The notes below the pieces were generated by a model, which was not told where the DNA came from, searched no databases, and saw only the letters and a program-made list of their open reading frames with translations. From an uncultured Rhodobacterales bacterium (GTDB taxonomy: Bacteria; Pseudomonadota; Alphaproteobacteria; Rhodobacterales; Rhodobacteraceae), in contig CAIQOV010000006.1 of the NCBI GenBank assembly GCA_903873585.1, positions 28,302 through 92,301 of the forward strand: a DNA stretch of 64,000 nucleotides, written 5' to 3'. This document shows positions 8,679 to 17,130 of this stretch, piece by piece; within the stretch, counting starts at the first letter, position 1, and every line of letters begins with the position of its first letter. The translations under genes and the position numbers were made by a program.

Positions 8679-9666
8679 GGTTATCTTACGCAACGTTTTT
8701 AAATCCTTCGGCGCGACGCAAGCGCTGGGTGATGTCAGCATGACCATTCCAGACGGTGCTTTTGTGGTGCTTTTGGGGCCAACGGGGGCAGGTAAGACAA
8801 CCATGCTGCGCATGGTGTCTGGCTTAGACAGGCCCGATAAGGGTGACGTTTTCATCGGCGGCGCATCCATGCAGGGCCTTACCCCCGCACAGCGCAATGT
8901 GGCGATGGTGTTTCAGCAATACTCGCTTTACCCACACCTGACCGTGCGCGAAAACATGGAATTCCCGCTGAAATCGCCCCTCTTGCGCACCAAACCCGCC
9001 GAAATCGTCCGCAAAGTGGCCGAAGTGGCCGAGATTTTGCAAATCTCGCACAAGCTTGACAACAAGGCCACGGCCCTGTCGGGCGGAGAGATGCAGCGCG
9101 TGTCGATTGGGCGCGCTTTGGTGCGCAATCCGGCGGTTTATCTGATGGATGAACCGCTCAGTTCGTTGGATGCCAAACTGCGCGCCGATCTTCGGGTCGA
9201 GTTAAAGAACATTCAGGCCAATCTGGGTGCGACCTTCCTATACGTCACCCATGACCAGATCGAGGCGATGACGATGGCCACCCATGTCGGCGTGCTGGAT
9301 CGCGGGCGTTTGGTGCAATTCGGCCCCCCGCGCGAGATTTACGAAAACCCCGTCAGCCTTTATGCCGCCAGCCGCTTGGGCCAACCGCGCATCAACATCC
9401 TGCCCGCCGACCTGTTCGGCCCCGCCCCCGCAACGGCCACCCATATCGGCCTGCGCCCCGAACAGATCCGTCAGGGCGAGGGGCAAGAGGCCGTGGTCAA
9501 ACGGGTGGAACATCTGGGCGACCAAACCCGCCTGCATCTGACCTTTAAGTCGCACGACCTGATCACCGTCACCAGCGCCCACACTGACCTTCAGCGCGAT
9601 GACATCGTTAAAATAACCCCGCACCGGCCCTTCTACTTTGATGCCGCCGGCACCCGCATTGCTTGA
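8671..9666 (+). CDS. ABC transporter ATPase 2 (MalK/UgpC type)
   Basis: A 331-residue second ATPase of the same transporter. The ATG at 8671 (MAEVILRNVFKSFG) overlaps the previous gene; the longer open frame from 8443 is only the shadow of that gene. Walker A is GPTGAGKTTM, the signature is LSGGEMQRVSIGRA, Walker B is VYLMDEPLS, followed by a C-terminal OB domain (GLRPEQIRQGEG). It differs enough from ATPase 1 to be an ancient paralogue rather than a recent duplicate. Its stop overlaps the leader of the dihydroxyacetone kinase gene. Confidence 0.92.
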   Translation: MAEVILRNVFKSFGATQALGDVSMTIPDGAFVVLLGPTGAGKTTMLRMVSGLDRPDKGDVFIGGASMQGLTPAQRNVAMVFQQYSLYPHLTVRENMEFPLKSPLLRTKPAEIVRKVAEVAEILQISHKLDNKATALSGGEMQRVSIGRALVRNPAVYLMDEPLSSLDAKLRADLRVELKNIQANLGATFLYVTHDQIEAMTMATHVGVLDRGRLVQFGPPREIYENPVSLYAASRLGQPRINILPADLFGPAPATATHIGLRPEQIRQGEGQEAVVKRVEHLGDQTRLHLTFKSHDLITVTSAHTDLQRDDIVKITPHRPFYFDAAGTRIA

Positions 9667-9677
9667 AAGAGAACACG

Positions 9678-11297
9678 ATGACCCAATTCATGAACAAGCG
9701 TGAGAATATCGTCACCGAGGCGATTGACGGGCTGATCATGGCCTCTGGCGGGCGATTGGCGCGGTTGGATGGCTATCCGCACATTCGCGTGGTGGTGCGC
9801 GCTGACTGGGATAAGTCGCGCGTCGCCTTGGTGTCGGGCGGCGGATCGGGGCATGAACCGGCCCACGCAGGGTTTGTTGGGGCAGGGATGCTGACAGCGG
9901 CGGTCTGCGGCGATGTGTTCGCCTCGCCCTCGGTCGATGCGGTTTTGGCGGGGATTTTGGCGGTGACGGGGCCTGCGGGCTGTTTGCTGATCGTCAAGAA
10001 CTACACCGGCGACCGTTTGAACTTTGGCCTCGCCGCCGAACGCGCCCGCGCTTTTGGGCGCAAGGTCAGCATGGTGGTGGTTGATGACGACATTGCGCTG
10101 CCTGATCTGCCCCAAGCGCGCGGCGTGGCGGGCACGTTGTTTGTGCACAAGATTGCAGGCCATCTGGCCGAAAGCGGCGCTGATCTGGCTTCTGTGACCG
10201 AAGCGGCGGAACGGGTGATTGCGGGCACAAAATCCATCGGAATGTCGCTGGATACCTGCACCGTGCCCGGATCAGCCAAGGAAAGCCGTATTGCGCCGGG
10301 CATGGCCGAGCTGGGCTTGGGCATTCACGGCGAACCGGGGGTGGAGCAGGTCAGCTTCACCAGTGCGCAGCAGGCGATGGCCGCGATGGTCGACAAACTG
10401 GCCGCGACCATGCAAGATCGCCCGCATGTGGCGCTGCTCAACAACCTTGGCGGCACATCGGTTTTGGAAATGTCGGTTCTAGCCTATGAACTGGCCAAGT
10501 CCAAACTGGGGCCGCAGATCAAATGGATGGTCGGGCCTGCCGCCATGATGACCTCGCTGGATATGCGCGGGGTATCAGTCTCGGTCTATCCTTTGACCGC
10601 AGCAGACGAGGCGGCTTTAACCGCCGCCACCCCGCTTGCCGCTTGGCCGGGGTGCCATGCCATGGGCGCTCCAAAGGTTCTGGCCTTGCCCGACGGGCTA
10701 ACGCCGATCCGGCCCATCCCCTCTGCGCACCCTGTCACGCGCCAGTTTCTGACCCATTGCTGCGAAATCATGATGGGGATGGAGCATGACCTGAACGCGC
10801 TTGATGCCAAGTCGGGCGACGGCGACACAGGATCAACCCTTGCGGGGGCTGCCCGCGCATTGCTGGGCGCGATGGACCGGTTGCCTTTGGCCGATCACAC
10901 CCAACTTTACCGCGCCATCGGGCAGGAACTGAGCCAGACCATGGGCGGATCGTCGGGCGTGTTGCTTGCGATCTTCTTTGCCGCCGCAGGCGATGCAGCC
11001 TCCAGCGGGTTGACCATGCGCGACGCTTTGCGCGCCGGGCTAGAGCGGATGCAGGAAATCGGCGGCGCGCGCTTGGGCGACCGCACGATGATTGACGCGC
11101 TGCAACCCGCCCTTGACGCCTTAGAACAGGGCTTGCCTGCTGCACGGGATGCAGCGCGCGCTGGAGCGAACCATACCGCCACCCTGAAACGAGCAAAGGC
11201 GGGGCGGGCGGCCTATGTCAACGCGGGCAATCTGGAAGGCCACATCGACCCGGGTGCCGAAGCCGTCGCCCGCCTGTTCGAGGCGTTAACGGCCTAA
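9678..11297 (+). CDS. dhaK: Dihydroxyacetone kinase, fused DhaK-DhaL (ATP-dependent)
   Basis: A 539-residue kinase converting dihydroxyacetone (or glyceraldehyde) and ATP to the triose phosphate. Residues 1-330 are the DhaK domain: GGGSGHEPAHAGFVG near 54-68, and GLGIHGEPG near 213, whose histidine forms the covalent hemiaminal with the substrate. Residues about 360-539 are the DhaL domain, with the Mg-ATP aspartates in GDGDTGSTL and the nucleotide loop TMGGSSGVL. The fused form matches Citrobacter-type ATP-dependent enzymes rather than the PEP-dependent DhaKLM system. ATG 9678 follows GAAAGAGAACACG; the in-frame start at 9663 is less likely. As the last gene of the ABC operon, it points to import of a triose or short polyol. 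Confidence 0.93.
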   Translation: MTQFMNKRENIVTEAIDGLIMASGGRLARLDGYPHIRVVVRADWDKSRVALVSGGGSGHEPAHAGFVGAGMLTAAVCGDVFASPSVDAVLAGILAVTGPAGCLLIVKNYTGDRLNFGLAAERARAFGRKVSMVVVDDDIALPDLPQARGVAGTLFVHKIAGHLAESGADLASVTEAAERVIAGTKSIGMSLDTCTVPGSAKESRIAPGMAELGLGIHGEPGVEQVSFTSAQQAMAAMVDKLAATMQDRPHVALLNNLGGTSVLEMSVLAYELAKSKLGPQIKWMVGPAAMMTSLDMRGVSVSVYPLTAADEAALTAATPLAAWPGCHAMGAPKVLALPDGLTPIRPIPSAHPVTRQFLTHCCEIMMGMEHDLNALDAKSGDGDTGSTLAGAARALLGAMDRLPLADHTQLYRAIGQELSQTMGGSSGVLLAIFFAAAGDAASSGLTMRDALRAGLERMQEIGGARLGDRTMIDALQPALDALEQGLPAARDAARAGANHTATLKRAKAGRAAYVNAGNLEGHIDPGAEAVARLFEALTA

Positions 11298-11321
11298 GCC
11301 AAACCCAACCCGAAAGCGCTG

Positions 11322-12755
11322 CTATTGCCGCGCCAGACCGCTGTCGATGGCGTCAATCGCTTGTTCCAACTGGCGCGCCAAAGCTGGATTGCGGTTCAAG
11401 AAGTCGATGATATGGATCGATTCCAGCGATAGGGTCATGGTTTCCGCCTCGGCGACCAGATCAACGGTTGACGGCGCACCCGTGAGCAGGAAGCGGCTGA
11501 TAAAGAACTCACCAGGGCCAAAGCGTTGCAGGGTGCGCGCGTCTTCGTCCTCGCCGTGCAAAACCGACAGTTGACCCGACACGACCAAGAACAACCGCCG
11601 ACACGGCGTGCCCGTTTGCAACAAACGCTCGCCCTCGTCAAACAGGCCCATTTCGGCTGCGGCCATCAGGTCAGCAAACCCGTCCGCCTCGGGTAGGAAA
11701 ACACCCGTGGCACCAAGGATTTGCCGGATCTGGTCGGCGTGCAGCTTCGGTGGGCCGTTGTCGCGGTATTTGCGGTTCGCAGCGCCCGCGAATTGCAGGT
11801 TTTCGCGCAGGCATTTGTACCACAACCGGCGCAGAAAGTCGGTCGTCGCCGCCTCTCCCTCTTCGCGGGTTTGGGTGTGGATCGTCACCTCAAACGTGAT
11901 GCCATCGTCACTTAGTTCCATCAGGTCGATGTCGTGCGCCGGATCGCGCAGGATCAGATCGACCGACCCGACAGCATATTCAATCGCATCAATCGCGCGG
12001 GCAGGAGGCGTGCCGTAGCTGAATTTGACATAGATATTTTGGCCAAACACGCGGGTTGACGACGACAGCACCGTAAACCCGCCCTGCGCTAGGGCCGAGT
12101 TCGGAATGACGATCAGGCGTTCATCATCCAGCGTTTCAATCGTCACCGACCGCCAATCCATCTTGACGATCTTGCCTGACGAGGAGCCAAACTCGATCCA
12201 GTCGCCCTCGCGGAAATGGCGGCCAGACATTAGGGAAACGCCTGAAAACAGGCCCGACATCGTGTCTTGCAAGGCAAGCCCGATCACAACCGACCCAACC
12301 CCCAAAGCCGCCATCAACGAGCCAAGATCAACCGTCCAGATTTCAGACGCCACAAAGGCCGAAGCCACCAGCACCATCACCAAACGGATCAGGTCCAACA
12401 CCAAGCCGGGGGTGCGGGCGATGGCTTCGTTCGCCATCGGGCCAAGCCTGACCAGCAGGTTCAACCCCAACAACAAAGCGTTGATGCCCGAAATGGACAG
12501 AGCCGTTAGCACCAGCTTGGCCCCCGTGCTGTCGGGCGGCACCTCTGCCACGCGCTTGAGCAGCACGTGCAGTGCGACAAAGGGCAGAACCGACACTTGC
12601 AGCAGGTGAATCAGCTTGGCCAGTTCGGGGTAATCGTCGCGCAAGTGGCGATGCGCTTCAACCAAGGCCAAGGCCAAAACAGGATAGCCGAGCACAACCG
12701 CAAGGGTCCAAAGGGCGGTGGATTCCGAAAAAAGATCACCCACGCTTGGCCTCAT
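11322..12755 (-). CDS. MscS-family mechanosensitive channel with C-terminal cyclic-nucleotide-binding domain
   Basis: A 477-residue membrane channel. There are hydrophobic spans in residues 10-150, then the pore-lining MscS segment LGSLMAALGVGSVVIGLALQ near 148-167, the beta domain (GDWIEFGSSSGKIVKMDWRS), an alpha-beta region, and a CNB domain from about 350 to 460 (RRLFLVVSGQLSVL). In the CNB phosphate-binding cassette I read FFISRFLLTGAPSTV where CRP-type domains have GE-x-ALL...RxAT, so the usual Glu and Arg are both serine. Start choice is ATG 12755 or GTG 12743; either overlaps the upstream cyclase-like gene. Known bCNG proteins combine these domains; nucleotide gating is doubtful here. 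Confidence 0.88.
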   Translation of the reverse strand: MRPSVGDLFSESTALWTLAVVLGYPVLALALVEAHRHLRDDYPELAKLIHLLQVSVLPFVALHVLLKRVAEVPPDSTGAKLVLTALSISGINALLLGLNLLVRLGPMANEAIARTPGLVLDLIRLVMVLVASAFVASEIWTVDLGSLMAALGVGSVVIGLALQDTMSGLFSGVSLMSGRHFREGDWIEFGSSSGKIVKMDWRSVTIETLDDERLIVIPNSALAQGGFTVLSSSTRVFGQNIYVKFSYGTPPARAIDAIEYAVGSVDLILRDPAHDIDLMELSDDGITFEVTIHTQTREEGEAATTDFLRRLWYKCLRENLQFAGAANRKYRDNGPPKLHADQIRQILGATGVFLPEADGFADLMAAAEMGLFDEGERLLQTGTPCRRLFLVVSGQLSVLHGEDEDARTLQRFGPGEFFISRFLLTGAPSTVDLVAEAETMTLSLESIHIIDFLNRNPALARQLEQAIDAIDSGLARQ

Positions 12756-14790
12756 CCTGATCATGGGCCAGCAGGGCCGCGCCCATCGCCGCACTCATGT
12801 GAATTTTCGACTCGTTGGCCGACAGCGCCAAGCGGCGCGCTTCTGATACGCATTCGCCCAGAATTTCATAGACAAACCGTTTGCGCCCCACGATGCCTGC
12901 ATCCACCTCGCCATTTGACAAGCCGATGCTCAGCGTCAGGTGCAAGCCCTTGGCTTCGTTGAAGCGGCGCAGGATGCTTTGAATCTCGTCGGCAAAGGCG
13001 GCAGCGCGCTGGCGGTGATCAAGGCGCGGCGTCGACAGGCCACAGGCGGCAAGATAGGCGTCGCCGATGGTTTTGACCTTTTCCACCCCGTGGCGTTCTG
13101 CGGATTCGTCGAACAGGTCGATCAATTCGTTCAACAGGCGGATGATGTCATTGGCCGAATGATCGCGCTGGATCACATCCAGCCCCACGATCACGGCATA
13201 GATGATGCTGACGTTTTCAAATGTGTCGGCCACAATCAACTCGCCGCCATTGAAACGGTCGGCCACGGTGTCGGGCAACACATTGCGCAGCAGTTTTTCA
13301 TATTCTGCGGTCTTGGATTCAATAATCCCGTTGCGCCGCACGATTTCTGACAACATCCCGTTAAAAGCCGTGGCAAGGGTGGCGAATTCATCGTTGCCTT
13401 TGACTGCCACCTTGAACTGCGTGTCGCCCGATTTCAGCCGTTCAACCCCCAGTTGCAGGCGCAGCAAGGGGCTGACAAAGGCGCGGGCAGAGATAAGGGC
13501 GAAGATCGTGATCGCCATGGCAATCGCCCCCGTGGCAATCAAAATCACGCGGCGCAGATCATGCAGCGGCCCAAGCGCTTCGGCCACGTCTTTTTCTGCT
13601 ATAATCGCCCAGCGGTGGCCGCCAAAATCAATCGGCGCATAGGCGGACAGAACCTCTATCCCGCGATAATCGCGGATCGTATCCGCACCCGTTTCGCCAC
13701 TTTGCGCCCGTTCCACGGCAAGCGTGGCGAAATGCTGGTTCAAAACCGAATGGCCGGATCGGTCGATGGCCGCTATTTCAGCAGGTTCCACCCCTAGTTT
13801 AGCAAGCTGGTCCATATACCCCGCTTTGTCTTCGATCAGGAACCGGCTGTCAGAGCGCGCATAGCCGTCACCGCCCACCAGATAGACTTCGCCTGAGGTG
13901 CCCAAGCCTTCGTTGATCCAATCACCGCCAGAGGTGAGGGCGGCGTTCATCTCGTCAATCGACACTTGCCCGACGATGATGCCAACCCGATTTCCGTTCT
14001 GAAAAACCGGAGCCGCCAAGAAGGCCGCAGGCGCGCCGAAAGACGGGCCGTAATGGTCAAAATCGACAAAAACCACGCCGTTTTGATCGGCAGGCGCATC
14101 GCGCACTGTGCGGAAAGCTTGTGCGAGACCAGAGTTGCGATAGGGCCCATTGGTCAGGTTCGTGGCGAAATCTATTTCTTTTTCAACGGTATATAAAACA
14201 TCGCCCGTTTGATCGTCGATCAGGAAGATGTCGTAGAGTTTCAACTGCCGCATCATATCCAGAAAATGCGCGTGATAGGTTTTGTGAACCGCATCATAGG
14301 CATCTGGCGTGGCAGACGGGCCTTCATAAAGATCGCGCTTGCCTTGCGGGTTGGGGTTGTTCGCGATGTAGCGCTGTTGCAAGCGCAACCCTTGGGCGTC
14401 TGTCGGCAGCAATGTATCGGCTGACAGGGGCCGCCCCGCCTCGGGCAGTTGGGGCAGGATATCGGTTTGGTAAAAAGCCGTCAGATCGGCCAATTCTGCC
14501 GCCGCAGGTTGTGCAGCCAGGGCCGCCACGGCGGTGCGAAACGCGGGCAGGGCTACTTGTACCTGCCCTTGGGCCGCCAAAACCGCAAAGGCGCGTTCTT
14601 GGGAATCAAGATAGCGGATAATGTCAGCCTTCTTGGTTTCGCGCACCGCTAAAAGCTGGTCCCAAACCGCTGCGCGCAAAGCCTGATCCGACCGCACATA
14701 CCCGATGGAACTGATGGCCAAAGCCGCAGCCAGCCCGCTGACCATCAAAAGCAGCAGCAGTTTGGAGCGTATTGAAAGCAGACTGGCCAT
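12736..14790 (-). CDS. Cache/HAMP membrane receptor with class III nucleotide cyclase-like domain
   Basis: A 684-residue protein; ATG 14790 follows GTGAGGATACT. An N-terminal membrane span (residues 10-30), a large periplasmic sensor (about 30-400) and a second span (about 405-425) are followed by a HAMP segment (LLRLQLGVERLKSGDTQFKV) and a class III cyclase domain (about 500-680). In that domain the second metal aspartate and the purine-contact lysine are present (KVKTIGDAYLAACG). However, the first metal aspartate is replaced by valine (YAVIVG where ADIVG is usual), and the transition-state asparagine by serine (GECVSEARRL where GxxVNxAxRL is usual). Catalysis is therefore doubtful. It overlaps the MscS-CNB gene and is surely cotranscribed with it. 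Confidence 0.88.
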   Translation of the reverse strand: MASLLSIRSKLLLLLMVSGLAAALAISSIGYVRSDQALRAAVWDQLLAVRETKKADIIRYLDSQERAFAVLAAQGQVQVALPAFRTAVAALAAQPAAAELADLTAFYQTDILPQLPEAGRPLSADTLLPTDAQGLRLQQRYIANNPNPQGKRDLYEGPSATPDAYDAVHKTYHAHFLDMMRQLKLYDIFLIDDQTGDVLYTVEKEIDFATNLTNGPYRNSGLAQAFRTVRDAPADQNGVVFVDFDHYGPSFGAPAAFLAAPVFQNGNRVGIIVGQVSIDEMNAALTSGGDWINEGLGTSGEVYLVGGDGYARSDSRFLIEDKAGYMDQLAKLGVEPAEIAAIDRSGHSVLNQHFATLAVERAQSGETGADTIRDYRGIEVLSAYAPIDFGGHRWAIIAEKDVAEALGPLHDLRRVILIATGAIAMAITIFALISARAFVSPLLRLQLGVERLKSGDTQFKVAVKGNDEFATLATAFNGMLSEIVRRNGIIESKTAEYEKLLRNVLPDTVADRFNGGELIVADTFENVSIIYAVIVGLDVIQRDHSANDIIRLLNELIDLFDESAERHGVEKVKTIGDAYLAACGLSTPRLDHRQRAAAFADEIQSILRRFNEAKGLHLTLSIGLSNGEVDAGIVGRKRFVYEILGECVSEARRLALSANESKIHMSAAMGAALLAHDQDEAKRG

Positions 14791-15058
14791 AGTATCCTCA
14801 CACATCAGCCCATTCGGGCAGCTCGAACCTTAATTCGCCCTGTCGTTACGACAGATGCGCTGAAGTTTCCAGATCATTGCAGCTTCAGGTAATCATAGGC
14901 TCTGCGGCCCCTTCGGGGCCAAGCCATTTGCGCCACCAGCATCCGCGCACTTGCGCTGAAAACCGCCAAGCCCGCCGCAGGCTGATCCACGGCAACGTGG
15001 GCGCTGGATGATGGGCGCATCACTTTGGCATCTAAGCAAGCAACCCGAAAGGTGCCCC
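14791..15058. other. Divergent intergenic region with palindromes
   Basis: No gene is seen. It holds CTGTCGTTACGACAG at 14840-14854 (perfect 7-bp arms around a T), an inverted pair CTGAAG/CTTCAG at 14860-14888, and GGCCCCTTCGGGGCC at 14906-14920. The first lies about 50 bp upstream of the cyclase-like gene and could be an operator. Confidence 0.4.
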
Positions 15059-15454
15059 ATGACCAAATCGCAAACCGCCCTTGAAATGACCCGTCACGAC
15101 GCGCAGGAACTGCACAAGAAGATCAGCGCCAACATCGCGCAGGCGCAGCACGCCACTTGGGTCGATGTAAAGGCCGTGCAGGCCGATATGGCCGCCTTGG
15201 GTGCCAAGATGCAAACCTTGGCGGCTGATCAGGCCGACGATGTAAAGACCGGCATCAAGGCCGCCATGGCCAAACTTGCCGCCGCGGGGCATCTGGTTGA
15301 AGATAAGGCCGCAGCCACCAAAGACGGCGTCAAACACGCCAATGCCGCGATGCTCGACAGCGCGCATAACGCCGCCCAAAGCCTTAGCACCGCCATCGCC
15401 GCCGCCCGCAGCAGTCTGGCCCATGCGATTGAACCCCAGAAGGTGGGCGCATGA
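15059..15454 (+). CDS. Phasin/LEA-like small helical protein
   Basis: A 131-residue, almost entirely helical, alanine- and lysine-rich protein with no signal peptide or membrane span. ATG 15059 follows GAAAGGTG. The repeated amphipathic pattern (DDVKTGIKAAMAKLAAAGHL, AATKDGVKHANAAMLD) recalls phasins or LEA/apolipoprotein-like stress proteins. I cannot assign it to a named family with certainty. It overlaps the DUF1269 gene by four bases (ATGA) and heads a three-gene run that ends at the terminator at 16505. Confidence 0.75.
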   Translation: MTKSQTALEMTRHDAQELHKKISANIAQAQHATWVDVKAVQADMAALGAKMQTLAADQADDVKTGIKAAMAKLAAAGHLVEDKAAATKDGVKHANAAMLDSAHNAAQSLSTAIAAARSSLAHAIEPQKVGA

Positions 15455-16023
15455 ACACCTATATCGCGGTTGTCTTTGCGTCTGACGACAAGGCCCATCA
15501 GGCGTTGCGCAAGCTTTGGGCGCTGGATGACGAAGGGGATCTGACCGTTCACGGCGCGGCTGTCGTGCAGCGGGATGCGCACGGCCATATCCATGTTGCC
15601 GATGCCAGCAACGATCTTGGCATGCGCACGGCAATCGGTGTCGGCCTTGGCGCGCTTTTGGGGCTGATCGCGGGGCCGGTTGGCGTGGCCGCCGGTATTG
15701 CGGGGGCGGCGGCGATTTCCGTTGGGGCTGCGACGGGGGTCGGGGCTTTGGCGGGCGGCGCGCTGGGTGTGACGGCGGATGCCTTGAATGAAACGCGGCG
15801 CGAAACTGCGGCGGAAGAGGCGTTTCTGACGCTAAGGCACGGCCAATCCGCCGTGGTGGCCGAGATTTCCGAAAGCTCGATCTTGGTTTTGAACGAGGCG
15901 ATGAAAGCCCTTGGCGGGACCATCTTTCGGCGCACGAATGACCCGTCGACCAACGCGGCCTTCGGCGCAAGTTACTATAATACCTATCTTTATCCCTACT
16001 ACTACGAACCGATCTACGGCTGA
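15451..16023 (+). CDS. DUF1269-like membrane protein
   Basis: A 190-residue protein. The N-terminal domain (MNTYIAVVFASDDKAHQALRKL) is soluble. The central glycine/alanine-rich hydrophobic segment at about residues 58-110 may span the membrane twice. The C-terminal part contains AEISESSILVLNEAMKALGG and a tyrosine-rich tail. This order matches proteins annotated DUF1269 in alphaproteobacteria, often stress-induced and of unknown function. It is translationally coupled to the preceding phasin-like gene. Confidence 0.75.
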   Translation: MNTYIAVVFASDDKAHQALRKLWALDDEGDLTVHGAAVVQRDAHGHIHVADASNDLGMRTAIGVGLGALLGLIAGPVGVAAGIAGAAAISVGAATGVGALAGGALGVTADALNETRRETAAEEAFLTLRHGQSAVVAEISESSILVLNEAMKALGGTIFRRTNDPSTNAAFGASYYNTYLYPYYYEPIYG

Positions 16024-16107
16024 ATAGCCACGTTCGGTTGTGCTTTGCTGCAAGCGCCCGCGACTGGCGGGCACCCTAGCCAGGATCGGCCCCTAAAGGA
16101 ATTTGCT

Positions 16108-16485
16108 ATGAAACGCCTGTCACTTTTCATCGCCACCACCGCGCTGGTTGCCGGTCTTGGTCTGACCACACCGCTGCTTGCCCAAACCACCACCAAGGTC
16201 ATGCTGACAGCGGTTGATCCGGCGGTTCTAACCACCGCTTGGCGCGCAACCGACATCATCGGCGCGAAAGTCTATGACGACAACGGGCTAGAGATTGGCC
16301 AAGTGCAAGATCTGCTCGTCGCGGCAAACGGCGCGGTTCCGTTCGTGATCGTGACGAACATTCCCGCCTCGAAAGAGGCCGCGCGTGATGTTGTCGTTGC
16401 GGCATCCGACTTTGAACTGGTGGGCAAGAAATTAACGATGCACGGCGGCTCGGCTGCGGCCTTGCTGGGCTTGCCGATTTTTTGA
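16108..16485 (+). CDS. Exported PRC-barrel domain protein
   Basis: A 125-residue protein with a signal peptide MKRLSLFIATTALVAGLG...LLAQ (cleavage near residue 25). It continues into a PRC-barrel-like beta domain with the typical lead GAKVYDDNGLEIGQVQDLLV at about residues 53-72. ATG 16108 follows CCTAAAGGAATTTGCT. Periplasmic PRC-barrel proteins are common in stress gene sets of this group; the molecular role is unknown. It is the last gene before a strong terminator. Confidence 0.8.
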   Translation: MKRLSLFIATTALVAGLGLTTPLLAQTTTKVMLTAVDPAVLTTAWRATDIIGAKVYDDNGLEIGQVQDLLVAANGAVPFVIVTNIPASKEAARDVVVAASDFELVGKKLTMHGGSAAALLGLPIF

Positions 16486-16504
16486 TCAATCCAACATGAA
16501 AAAA

Positions 16505-16537
16505 GGCGGGCCAGAGACATCTGGCCCGCCTTTTTTA
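16505..16537 (+). terminator. Rho-independent terminator after PRC-barrel gene
   Basis: GGCGGGCCAG at 16505-16514 pairs perfectly with CTGGCCCGCC at 16521-16530 around a six-base loop, followed by six T and then AT. A run of A before the stem would allow some function on the other strand. Confidence 0.92.
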
Positions 16538-16697
16538 TTGCCCCATACTTTGCCTGTCGCGGGTGCCTTGCACAGCCAAACACCCGCAAGAAACCCCCCG
16601 CTTGGTGGCCAACATGGCTCCCAAGCGCTCGCTCCATCGCCCAAGCAACGGTTTGCCCTAAAAACGGTGCAAAACCGGCGCTCTGGTGCGTAAAGCC

Positions 16698-16934
16698 CTA
16701 TTTGCGCCGCACAGAGTTGCCACCCGCCAGAATGCGGTTCAGCAGGGCTGCGACGGCCTTGTGCATCTCGGCCTGATCATCGTTTGCCGAAGCGTCAAGA
16801 TGCGCGGCTGCGGCGTCTTTTATGATGCCGACAATCTCTTTTTCCGGCAAGATGTTATGGTCATTCAGGGCCAACAGCAAAGACTCGCAGATCGCAAGGG
16901 CAGCGTTACCGGCCACATCGGGAACATAGTCCAT
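16698..16934 (-). CDS. Small conserved-looking hypothetical protein
   Basis: A 78-residue soluble protein starting MDYVPDVAGNAALAICESLL. ATG 16934 follows GAAAGGTGCGCCCA, better placed than the upstream GTG at 16943. It looks like two or three helices with acidic surface residues; I recognise no domain. It stands alone between the terminator at 16505 and the Crp/Fnr gene. Confidence 0.6.
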   Translation of the reverse strand: MDYVPDVAGNAALAICESLLLALNDHNILPEKEIVGIIKDAAAAHLDASANDDQAEMHKAVAALLNRILAGGNSVRRK

Positions 16935-17130
16935 TGGGCGCACCTTTCATAGGGACGTGATCCGCCCCGCATGATGCATGGCATATCCTTAATCCACACT
17001 TTATGATATCGCTATTATGATACGATCTGCTGAGGCAGATCAGCATGTGCCCCTGATCTGCGTGCTAAGGGCTTAATTATCCGGAAATGTACCCAAAGAT
17101 CCGAAAATTCGCCCGAAAGGATTTCAAGAA
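16935..17130. promoter_or_regulatory. Promoter region of the Crp/Fnr gene with GATCTGC repeats
   Basis: GATCTGC TGAG GCAGATC at 17024-17041 is a perfect 7-bp inverted repeat, and GATCTGC occurs once more at about 17055. The region is AT-richer than its flanks. An autoregulatory operator or small hairpin is possible; I see no coding. Confidence 0.4.
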
